Part shown: in pieces, positions 42,862-53,662 of the stretch | Layout: each line of letters begins with the position of its first letter | Position numbering within the stretch: position 1 is the stretch's first letter | Assembly: GCA_015501075.1 (NCBI GenBank) | Contig: JADNYJ010000055.1 | Span: 170,259-234,258, forward strand | Origin: Gymnopilus junonius | Lineage: Eukaryota; Basidiomycota; Agaricomycetes; Agaricales; Galerinaceae | DNA length: 64,000 nucleotides | Direction: 5' to 3' | Program-made: the position numbers and the translations under genes | The notes under the pieces: model-generated | Database searches by the model: none | The model's input: only the letters and a program-made list of their open reading frames with translations | What the model was told of the DNA's origin: nothing

Positions 42862-45244
42862 ATGGCTAGCAGTCCTGATGCGAGACCTCTACCGGAGGGT
42901 TGGACGCAGCATTATGAACCATCGTACGTGGGTTCCCTAATATCCGCCGAGTAACGTTTGATGTTGTGTCATTTACTTTCGAAAGTAAACAGCTTTGGTG
43001 CGTCTGAAATCCTTTACGTTGTCATAATTAATCAAAAGTGACTAACGACGGATATCGATCATCAGGTATTATGTCCAAACAAACGTGATGCCTCCCAAGG
43101 TGTCGTTTACACATCCGCTGGACCCGGTTCCTTCAAATAGTAGGAGTAAAAGCAAAAGGGAGTCAAAGATGTCGACCATGAATTTCACCCCATATCCAAC
43201 CACGGAGATGCCGCAAGCTAGCGTGCCATCTCCTCCACCTCTGGCGATACCCAACCCACCTCAGCATAAGATGACAAGGGCGCAGGAGCTGTTCGCTAGT
43301 GCCGCCAGCGCGACAGCTGCTCCAATGATCCCGACCAATAACATCCAGAGCTTTTACACAGCGCCTAATCCTGCGTTGCAGTCAGCGGTGTCGCCTCGTT
43401 CTCCTTATCCTCCTCCATCCGGTGGAAACAGGACCCTTCCAGGAACCCCTTCAGGCCAACCTCCGAATATTGGCCATGCTTCGCCAATTCCTCAGCATGG
43501 CCCTTATTCACCTCATCGAACGCAATCGTCCCAGCCAATCCGTCCTCAGCGTGACTTTCATCGCGCTCAGACGTACGCGCCAGGTCAAGGGGGGTTTAAT
43601 GTCAGTGTCCCGCAGAATAATGGGCCTCGTAATTTGATTACGAGAGCTGCTCCACCTTCAGAATTGTCGAATCTGAATATTCCTACACTGGCTTTGCAGA
43701 CCAATGGTTCTGGGAGTCCTAATCTGTCGATGTCTGCAAGACCGTCCTTGTCGCCTGCATCTCTGAGTGGGCAGAGTTCAGGTACTACGCCGTCTCCGCC
43801 TGCCTCCTCTATTCTGTTTTCCAGTCCTCCTAGCTCCGTTGGGACTCCAATGTCCTCGCCACCCACGTCTCCTCCTACATTTATGACATCACCCTCAATC
43901 TCGCCACAAGTTGCACCACGTCATACCACTAGTTCAGCGATGATCCCTCCGCCTCCAAGGTCAACCACGATGAATAATAATACCAACAATGCGGGACTGG
44001 TCGCTGTTGGAGCCATGTTCAAACTTGCTAATGGTATCTTCTCTGCTACCACAGGCTCTTCTTCAGGAATACTCAGCACAGTCGGCAACTTTGTGACCAA
44101 CCCGACTATCTTCGGCACATTAACGTCCGCATTAACGAAGAAAAATACTGGCGTATCAGATGCGGACTTGCAAGCTGTTATGCAAGCAAGGCCCGGTGCG
44201 AATTATCAAGGGGTAATTAACACCCTTATGCAACAGCAACTGACATATCAACAGCAATCTGCAGCGTATATGCAGGCTCATCCTGGGATGGCTCCGCCAC
44301 GCCCAAGTGTGGACTATCAAGCTTTGATCACAGAAGTACAGAGGTTGCAGCAGGTATCGCAGCATCAACAGCAGGCACAAACCCACCCTCAGCTGCAGCA
44401 GCACCAACTCCAACAGCTTGCGCACCAGCAACAGGCTAATCAATGGGCGCAACAGCAGCAACAGGTCCAACATTTTGTACCACAGCCGCAGCAGCAATCT
44501 TCATACTTTGCTCCACAGCAGCAGCAAGCTCAACCTTTTACACCACAACAGCAGTCACAGACCCAGCAGGTTTATAACCATTCCCAACAGCCACAGCATT
44601 TGGCTCAACAGCAGGCAACACAAATGACCCAGCAGCAGAACCCGGTGATACATCAGCATCAGCACCAGGCATCTCCACAGCAGCAGCAGCAGAATGATCA
44701 AAACCACTATGCGCAGGCTTTTCATACAATGCAACATTTGTACCATGAGATGACAGAGCAGCCACAGCAACCTCCACATCAGCAGCAACAAGAGGAACAA
44801 CCTCAGCAACAGCAACCTCAACAACCATCCGAAATGGATACAAATAATAATTCTAGTTATTCATTTGACGGGGACAGTGGATCCGGGCAACAGCAGCAGC
44901 AACAGTCGCCCATGACTGACATTTTCGGCAACTTGAATTCTACTCTTGGTGGTGGTAATGTCTCCGGGCAAACCCCTCCGCCTCCGTTCGATGCTTTGTC
45001 CTTGTATACCGGAGATCCAAATGGTGAATATGGATCGGGAGGTGGCGATGGCCTTATTAGCGCTCTCAACCAGACTTTTGGAAATTCGGATGGAGGACAG
45101 ACGGACGGATCCGGGATGGTTGCGCTGTTGACGGGCGTCAATCAGGCGTTGAATCCATTAGATAATTTTGGTCAAGGGGTATTGATATTGGGTTCGGGAA
45201 CAACAATAATAGTTGGCAACAGTGCTGAAGGAGTAGGCGAATAA
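42862..45244 (+). CDS. WW-domain protein with long Gln-rich region
   Basis: The ATG at 42862 starts MASSPDARPLPEGWTQHYEP, the first strand of a WW domain. The domain resumes at about 43064 with YYVQTNVMPPKVSFTHPLDP, and from 43088 the frame is open without interruption to the TAA at 45242-45244 (about 718 codons). Joining the outer exons directly keeps frame but leaves the WW loop about four residues short. A microexon after the acceptor at 42992 is expected but does not fit in frame as sequenced. After the WW domain come Pro/Ser-rich sequence, a compact region (VGAMFKLANGIFSATTGSSS, NYQGVINTLMQQQLTYQQQS) and a long polyglutamine region with His and Pro. The layout suggests a scaffold that may self-associate. 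Function unknown. Confidence 0.8.
44290..44920 (+). repeat. CAG/CAA-rich tract encoding polyglutamine
   Basis: Irregular CAG and CAA codons, mixed with CAT and CCA, encode a Gln/His/Pro-rich stretch of the second WW protein. Long Leu-rich open frames on the opposite strand (44156-44497, 44555-44824) are complements of this tract. Confidence 0.8.
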
Positions 45245-45405
45245 GATTAGTTTTAGATTCATATGTAGTTCGATGTGACACATGGCGCGTTCATTGCCGC
45301 GCGGTCCCGTGATGTTACAAACCCATTTATCAGTCACGCGGGTCAACCCCCTGAAAATTTCTTTCTTTGTTCCATAACCGTAACTTTCCCTCCCGACGTT
45401 TCACG

Positions 45406-48400
45406 ATGCCTCGAGTGACCCGCCAGTCGTCGAGGAGAGTGTCGTCGTTGTCCGAAACCACTACACCTGTCTCTACAGCATCTCCGGTCTTCAGTTCCAG
45501 GCCGGAGTCGATAGCAACTGAAACCTCAATCACGTCTGATGTCGAGTATGCCAAACCTATCAAGACGCGTTCTGCAAGTACGCGTGGAAGACGTGCGACG
45601 ATAGCTAAGCGCCCCGCTGAGAGCGACGATGAGGCTGAAGATGCACAAATGAAAGCCCCTGCCCCCAAGAGGCGCGCCGTTGCCAAGCAAGTATACGTGT
45701 CAGTCCCCCGCGCAAAATACAAGGGGAAGGAAAAGGTTGGAAGCAATCTTACTGATGAACTGAGATATTTTTTGAGCCTGCTCTTTATATAGGCAGTCGC
45801 AACTAAAGGCAAAGGAAAGGGAAAAGCTGTGGACACGCCATCGGCGTCTGACGATGACCAGGAGGCCGCAGACGATCCTCTTGAATATGATGAAGATGAA
45901 CACTCAATTGATGAATCTGATGATAGTGACTCCGAGTTCAAGATGTCTGACGAAAATGACGAGGAGGATGAGGAGCTCATGCTCGATGCTGCAGTCCGTA
46001 TGTCATTGCAGTCAGCGAGGGCGAATGGCGTTAGTACCTCCTCCGGTCGAGCGGCCGGTCCAAGTCCCGCCGCTATGCTGGCTGCTGCTGCTGCTGAGCG
46101 CCGCCTTGCTCGATGGGGACAAACTGTTGATATCGAAGATGAAGAGGGACTTGAATATCAAGAGGCTGGCAGTGACGGATCAGACGAATCGTCTGACGAG
46201 GAACCGCTATCGAATCGTAAATCGACCTCTTTCAAGTCGGTCAAAGTATCTACGTCAGTACAGAAATCGAAAGCGAAATCGATGACCTTGTCAGAGCTAA
46301 GGACGGCAGAGAGAGAGCGCCGTAAGCAGTACCTTTCAGCTCGTAGGGCGAACAAGAAGGAAGAAAGGGAAATGGTGGCGAAGTTGGGCAGGAGGTTGAC
46401 ACATGTGAGTCTAGTATGCTGGTAATCTTTGACATCCGTTCAACCTGATTCCCTGCAGGCAGAAAGGACATCTCTCAACCTACGCAAACATCATCCTGAA
46501 CTTCGAGATGTTTGGGGTGACTTGGCTAAGGACATCCCGATTATTCAGCCGAAGAAAGCAGAACAACCGCGTAACCTCAAATTAACCTTGTTACCTTTCC
46601 AGCAAGAGAGTTTGCACTGGATGCGTCAGCAAGAAAAGGGTATCTGGAATGGTGGAATGCTTGCAGTGAGTGTACTTCTATTGCTTGAATAACAGAAAAC
46701 AGCGATCTGAATGTCTTTACAGGACGAGATGGGGTATGATTCGACCCTTTATTATTTTTCTCCGTCAATCTTATCATGCAATTGTAACTTCAATTTAGAA
46801 TGGGAAAAACAATCCAAATTATAGCACTTCTTGTGTCTGATGGATCGAAACCCAACTTAGTGGTTGCGTATGTAGATTCGTACCCGACGACTGTCGATGT
46901 CTAATTGAATCGTTTTGATAGGCCCACCGTTGCTATTATGCAGTGGAGGAATGAAGTAGAGGCACACACAGACGGCATAAAGGTCCTTGTTTGGCACGGA
47001 AGCTCGCGTGAATCTGATGCTGCAGAACTGAAAAAATACGATGTCGTATGTTATGTACTCTCAGTCAACATGCTTCCAAATTTTGCTGACATTTCTTATC
47101 CTGCAAGGTCTTGACTACTTATGCTGTCCTTGAGAGGTACGATCTCAGCATATCATGTTTCAACTTATATATACCAATTACATAACCCTCAGCTGTTTCC
47201 GCAAACAACAAAGTGGATTCAAACGCAAGGGTATGATTGTAAAGGAGAAGTCGCCAGTCCATGAAGTTAAATGGAACAGAATCATTCTCGATGAAGCTCA
47301 CAACATCAAGGAGCGTTCTACGAATACCGCCAAAGCAGCTTTCGAACTCAAATCAAAGTATAAATGGTGTCTTTCCGGTACACCTCTACAAAACCGGGTA
47401 GGAGAACTGTACAGCCTTATTCGATTCTTAGGCGGCGATCCCATCTCCTACTATTTCTGTAAGTTATTCCTAAATTTCTTGTCAATTCCACGCAATAACC
47501 TGATTTTACAGGTAAATTGTGCGACTGTAAATCTCTTCATTGGGCTTTTACAGACAAGAAAACTTGTGATGGTGCGTACCAATGTATATCCATTTGCGAC
47601 TATGTAAACCGACCTCTTTACGTTAGATTGTGGTCATAGCCCAATGCAGCATGTTGGTCTTCGTTTCTCTATAAGTCGCAAGTCAAACTAATGGAATTTA
47701 TAGACTTGCTTTTGGAACAATGAAATCTTGACTCCGATCCAGAAGCATGGAATGGCCGGGCCCGGAAAGGATGCATTCAAGAAACTTAAGATCTTATTGG
47801 ACAGGATGATGCTCAGGCGAACAAAGGTTCGTAATAACATTTGATCGCTCTATTGCTTGCATCTGAAATTATCTCCAGCTTCAAAGAGCGGACGACTTGG
47901 GTTTGCCTCCCCGAACTGTTATCGTCCGCCGAGACTACTTCAGTCCTGAGGAAAAGGAACTTTATCTGTCTTTGTTCTCCGACGCAAAACGGCAATTCAA
48001 CACATATCTCGATCATGGCACTGTTCTGAACAGTACGATATCTCTTGCCTGTCAAGATCTCATGCTTATAGTCTTCTCTCCCTTTTAGATTATTCAAACA
48101 TATTTAGTCTGTTGACTCGGATGAGGCAAATGGCATGTCACCCTGACCTTGTCCTCCGAAGCAAAAGCAATGCGAGCAAGTTCATCGAAGATATTCCAGA
48201 TGACACTACAGTTTGCCGTATTTGCAATGAGGTGGCAGAAGACGCGATTCAAGCCAAATGCCGTCATATCTTTGACCGGGAATGCATTAAGCAATACCTT
48301 GAAGTTGCTGGTGAAGAGGAAACGGTATTTCGTATATTATCATGTGCGATTCATTTCTGATTCTTATCCTGATTAGCCTGCATGTCCTGTTTGTCATCTG

Positions 48401-49477
48401 CCCTTGACAATAGATCTAGAGGCCCCGGCTTTGGTGCTCGAAGAAAATATGACAAATGTTCGCCAAGGAATACTTGGACGACTGAATCTCGATAATTGGC
48501 GATCGTCTACAAAGATAGAGGCTCTAGTCGAGGAGCTAAGTAATCTTCGCCTTCAAGATGCTACTACGAAGAGCATCGTTTTCAGCCAATTCGTCAACTT
48601 TTTGGATCTCATTGCCTATAGACTTCAAAAAGCTGGATTCAATGTCGGTCCTGCTGCATTTAGCCTGGTCACTGTGTAAGATCTCATCTTTGAATATGCA
48701 CAGATATGCCGATTGGAAGGAACTATGTCTCCGCAGGCTCGGGATGCAACTATCAAACACTTCAGTGAGACAAGTCCCTTGCAATGACATTTGCTCGATC
48801 TGACTCATATGGTACCAACAGTGAACAATGTCGAAGTGACTGTCTTCCTTGTCAGTTTGAAAGCTGGTGGTGTCGCGCTCAATTTGACGGAGGCCTCTCG
48901 TGTCTACCTCATGGATAGCTGGTGGAACCCTGCTGTAAGTTTTCTGATATTGACTGTGCCAACTGATCCATTAAAAATCTATTGATTGCGATGTTTAGGT
49001 TGAATACCGTAAGTTATAATAGACTGCTCCTAATTTGGGTAGAGAACGAGACACTCATAATCAATGAAGAGGCCATGGATCGTATTCATCGCCTTGGGCA
49101 GCGCAGGCCCGTTCAGGCCATCAAGCTTGTCGTCGAAGACAGCATCGAAAGCCGCATTGTTCAGGTAAAAATTTACGTTTCGGAATGTACTCCTTTTAAC
49201 ATTGCCAAAGCTTCAAGAAAAGAAGAGCGCTATGGTCGATGCTACCTTGTCGGCAGATGATTCCGTATGTCTCATCGTCTGTCCTGTATATGCCATGTGA
49301 CACTGAGTCATTTCTTTAGGCTATGGGTAGACTTACTCCGGAAGATGTACGTATTTCTTGGCCATGATTATCCGTAATGTTTAATCTTTTTTTCGTTACC
49401 TCAGCTGGGCTTTCTATTTAGAGTGAGTTTAGCCTCTTTTGAGTTGCAACTATGCTGACCCTATTTTTCAGCTGTAA
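45406..49477 (+). CDS. RAD16: RAD16-type SNF2 helicase / RING ubiquitin ligase
   Basis: DNA-repair ATPase of the global-genome nucleotide excision repair complex. The ATG at 45406 ([20 protein letters not shown]) opens an acidic N-terminal region. The SNF2 core follows: [20 protein letters not shown], the Walker A motif DEMGMGKT built from an 11-base microexon (46723-46733) plus the next exon, [25 protein letters not shown] (motif II), [20 protein letters not shown], then the RAD16-specific Cys cluster ([18 protein letters not shown]). A C3HC4 RING ([29 protein letters not shown]) is inserted before the second helicase lobe ([50 protein letters not shown]). The end PEDLGFLFRL matches RAD16; the final coding exon is only CTG-TAA (49472-49477). 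More than fifteen introns. Confidence 0.95.
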
Positions 49478-49731
49478 ATCCATATAAAACTTGTTTGCTT
49501 ATATACCCTGGTCGCAATTGCGATATGGAAAGCTTTGATTTTATTCTTTAATTATTTTCCTCCTATGTACTCACCCTTTATTAGTTCCTTCTCTATGTAT
49601 AGTTTTGTAATTCTCTGCATGTGCGTAAAGAGTGCATGATTCCTAACTAGAACAAATTTCCGAGCGGTCATACTATTCGCTATGGTTACAACTATCATGC
49701 AGTGGGACATAAACATATTGAGGTGAGGCGT
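49478..49731. other. Convergent 3' ends of RAD16 and MDM10
   Basis: 254 AT-rich bases between convergent stops; presumed 3' untranslated regions. Confidence 0.5.
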
Positions 49732-51302
49732 TTATTCTGAACTGAAGAAAGCGACTTCGAGGCCGAGGGCTTTGATCGGTTTTGACCGACTACCAAGGTC
49801 GGAAACAACCCCAAGACTTACAAGCATGTTTCGAAGGCGACCTTCCCACATAAGAGATACATCCTGCAAGGGACAGTTATTGGAAGTATTGCTTGCGATT
49901 AGCCAAAGAAGCATACATTATTCGTTGAAGCTCGAGCTTTTATCACACCACGAACCTCCTCAGGTGGTAATTGGACAGACTGGTTTTGCGGAAGGGAAGG
50001 TATATCCTGGGATTCGCTATCCAATGAAGGTGGGCGCCGTAACCACCATTCTACACCCATAGCCCATTCGCTCTCAAAGCTATAGACATTGAAATCGAAT
50101 CTTGAGGAAAGTGCTAAGTCTCGCGATACTCGCGCTGTATAGGCTCCAGACAAATGCCCGAGCATGGGGTTGAAAAGTGCAGTGATAGTCGTTGGTGGCT
50201 GGGGCGGACTCCGAGATGAAGGAGGTTGGTTATTATCTGTAGGAGGGACCTGGAAGGAAGGCGGGGTGGCATCGGGTAAGGTAGTGAAGCGAATACCCGT
50301 CGAAACTACTCGCTCGTCCAAGTGATATTAAGAAACGCCCAAAAGCTTCACGGACAATGAGCACACACCTCCTGCACTTCTTTCTTTCGCGCTGAAGTAT
50401 AGTTCCGCCCCTACTGAAAGCCTACCCTTCAAGCCACCTTCGACTGCATCTTCCTCATCCACGCGCTTCATTCTCCGTCTAGCAGCGACATCCTCCGGGA
50501 CATCGCTCGAAGGACCCAGCCTTCCAAAGTTATGAAGGAATCTAACCCCCCACATTTCGTCCTCGGCACTCCAAGTGTATTCTGTACACCATTTGCCCAC
50601 ATCATGTTGTACATTGACCATGATGTTACTCAGGTCGACCTTTCGACCTCGCATTTCTGGCAGGGCACTTCCAGGGGGGTCAGAGATAGCAGCGATGGAA
50701 GCCTGGACGGTTGGCGTCAGCCTTGTGGAATACAGCGCATCAAGACGACCACTAGGTAGGAAGTATCGGCCATAAAGCAAGTAGTCTATGTACTTAATTT
50801 AGTTATTGTATAGGGTACATGGTAAAGAACAAGATACCGCGGGTAGACACCTTTTCTCCAGCCAACCATTCTTCCTCCTTCGCTTCCGGTCTTCGAGGCT
50901 GGTCATAAACCTTGAAATGCTCTATCATGTCCTTAAACCGAACATTCCCGGAGGATTTGACGTTGAGGTCACAGGAAGTGAATATGTACCCAACAGAGCC
51001 TTGAAGGGAGGGCAAGGCTGTCATTGCATATGTGGTTTTGAAGAGTGCATTAGGCGACTTCGACACGGAGAAGTGAAGGCCATGAGGAACAGTGAAATCT
51101 AGCAACGCTGCATGATATCCTCAGTATGTTCAATACTTTGGAGGCCAGGGTGAAAGCCAGACGAACCGCTCGAAGAACGAGTAAGATTGGCGTAGAGGTT
51201 ATCTTCGTTCCATCCTGTGGCTTTGTAGTAAGTCCGCAAAACATATGAAGCAAAGGGATGCATAAAATATGGAGGCAACCGTCCGCGAGTATTTTTAGAC
51301 AT
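49732..51302 (-). CDS. MDM10: Mitochondrial distribution and morphology protein 10 (ERMES subunit)
   Basis: The protein starts [20 protein letters not shown] and continues [20 protein letters not shown], the conserved MDM10 N-terminus, followed by beta-strand segments [54 protein letters not shown] and [20 protein letters not shown]. The C-terminal barrel strands read [20 protein letters not shown] and [11 protein letters not shown], with TAA at 49732. MDM10 is an outer-membrane beta-barrel of the ER-mitochondria encounter structure and also associates with the SAM complex. Possible first ATG at 51302, a second at 51263 (MHPFASY), which is the usual family start; both give a full barrel. It lies 79 bases downstream of the ArgRS stop, same strand. 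Confidence 0.93.
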
Positions 51303-51381
51303 CTTTTTTCAATTAGATCAATCCTTTACTCCAACTAAGAACTTCTAACATAATCAATGAAAAGTACACTATTTGTTGCTT

Positions 51382-53403
51382 TCACATCCTCTCCAAAGGC
51401 CTAATGCTCAACAAGCGCATCGCAGCAGCCAATACCTCCCTCGCACACTCGTAGAGATACATCTTAGCGCGTGCCTTTTCTAAATCCTCCTCGCCCTTCA
51501 CTACAACCGTGTCCCATGCACTCGAAATAGCATGCGCAAGCCTGAATGCAAATGTCACGACACCACTTGGCTCGTGGGTTTTTAGCGCAACCTTTACAAC
51601 GTCAGGGTAAGTGCCAAGAAGGAAGGCAATGTCACGCGCGTGTGGATATTGCGCAAGCGTATCTGTGGCGATTTGGGATGCTGGAGGAAGAGGGAGTAGG
51701 TGTGGGTTTTTGCGACCGATGGAGGCAAGTCGGACGTGGGCGTATTGGAGGTAGGGACCAGTGTCTCCCTCAAATGATTTCATTCGGTCCCAGTTGAACG
51801 TATAGTTGTTTATCCTACAGTTGACAGCAACGTCAGTAATTGATTCGAGAAAAGTATTTTTTGAGGTAGAATACCCACCGTTTGGCCGCCATATCTTGGA
51901 TCTTGACACCAGTGATGCCAATTTCCAAACTCGTCTTCTCGGGGTCCTCAACAGCTGCATACTTGTCCTCATTCTTTTGCATCTGCTCGTGCATTACAAA
52001 ACCAGCTTCTTTAATTATTTGGTCGAGGAAGACCACAGTACCCTTACGGGTGCTCATGCCCTGCACCAGACCATAGTTGATATGCAAAAGCTTTTTGGCC
52101 CAAGTGAATCCCATCAGTTCGAGGATCTTGAAAAATTGAGCCAGATGCAGATCTTGTTGGGAAGAAACAACATAGATCATTTTGTCAAACTTGTATTCCT
52201 CGTATCGTTCAATAGCTGCACCGATATCACGAGTTAAGTAAATCGAAGTTCCGTCTTGGTTGAATAATTGTCAGACGCCATGGACGGAGGGGTGGATAGA
52301 AAGAGACCGCACCTTTCTTTCGAATAATAGGCGTCCCAAGCTTATACTTTTCCAGATCGACCACTCTAGCACCCTGCGATTCCGAAACGAGGCCCATCTC
52401 CTCAAGCTGTTTCTGAGCCTTGTCCATCGACTCTTTGCTAACCTTGCTCTCGCCGGTGTAGACATCAAACTTGACATTGAGTCGATCGTACTCTTCTTCG
52501 TACTTCTTTACACTCAACTCTCGCCAGACACGCCAATTCTTGAGAGCATCGTCATCTCCGTCCTCCATTCGCTTGAACCATTTGGCAGCTTCAACCTTGA
52601 CCTCCGCATTTCCTTCAGCGTCTTTGTTGACTTTAACATAGACATCGAAAAGGTGCTTGATTGCATCCTTTTGAAGCTCCTCTTGTGATCCATATTTCTC
52701 GAATCCTGTGGCAATCAAACCAAACTGAAAGGTGAGTTATTAGCGAATACAATTCTGGATAGGACGAATAAGGTAATCAAACCTGAGTTCCCCAATCACC
52801 GAGGTAGTTCAAAGAAACAACATCCCATCCGCAGGCCTTGTACAAGTTGGCCAAGAAGGCACCAATAATGGTACTTCGCAAATGACCAACATGGAAGGAT
52901 TTGGCAATGTTGGGGGAGGAATATTCGATAACTAGTTTCTTGCCTCTGCCTAACTCATTCGATCCATACTCCGGCTTGCCCGACGGACTCGAGTGGGTCA
53001 GGTAGTCTACTTGATTCAAAACCTCGCTAATCATATTGGCGGTATTGACTCGGAAGTGGAGGAAGGACTTGTCGAGCACAATGGACTCGATCCATTCGTC
53101 CGGCTGAAACTATAACGAAAGTGTGTTGAGATATCGGAATCAAGGTTGGTGAAAAGCGCCTACTCCTTCCTTGACTTTGGCTGCGATTTCGTCTACCTTG
53201 CCTGGTAATCGGAATCGAGGGATCGCGACGGTGAAATCTTCTCCCTTCTTACCGTAGTCGACGCCCGAAAAAGCTTGCTCAAGGGATAGAGGTAGTGTCT
53301 CAGTGAGGCGTTTCGCAATAGCTATGCGGAAGGAGTCCAGAGACGCTCGGGATGGGTCTGTCTCTGGCACAACCGGTAGCGCAGGGAGGGTCGAGGTCGA
53401 CAT
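51382..53403 (-). CDS. Cytoplasmic arginyl-tRNA synthetase
   Basis: Class I arginyl-tRNA synthetase. The ATG at 53403 starts [20 protein letters not shown]. The N-terminal add-on domain ([20 protein letters not shown]) is followed by the HIGH region [30 protein letters not shown], a long helical insert, [40 protein letters not shown] and the KMSKS-equivalent [13 protein letters not shown], then an all-helical anticodon-binding domain ([20 protein letters not shown]) ending [13 protein letters not shown] at 51382. It charges tRNA-Arg. With fungi often using one gene for both compartments, a mitochondrial form from another start is possible but no presequence is evident here. Five or so introns, all in frame. 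No frame breaks seen. Confidence 0.95.
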
Positions 53404-53662
53404 CCTTGAAATTGGAATCGCCGCGAGAGCAATAAATTGCTTTTGGCTTTTTACTGCAAAAAGGTAAGATGATCTGTATATGGCTGGCCTGAGTGCAAAA
53501 AGACGACGAAAGAGGAGAACGGCCAGATTGTTCAGTGGTATGTTATTTTTATTTTATTTTCATCGATCTTAACTCGAAGGCTCAGTTACACACGTGACCA
53601 ATTTAAGAGTTCTTGAATCTTGAATCGACATTCATTACTAAATCTATGTATTTCATACAAAA

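Noticed and set aside
44156..44843. Leu-rich minus-strand ORFs opposite the polyglutamine tract
   Set aside because: CTG/TTG leucine runs are simply complements of CAG/CAA.
45330..45980. Minus-strand Ser-rich ORF of 216 codons
   Set aside because: Antisense to the acidic N-terminus of RAD16; Ser runs are complements of Asp/Glu and Arg codons.
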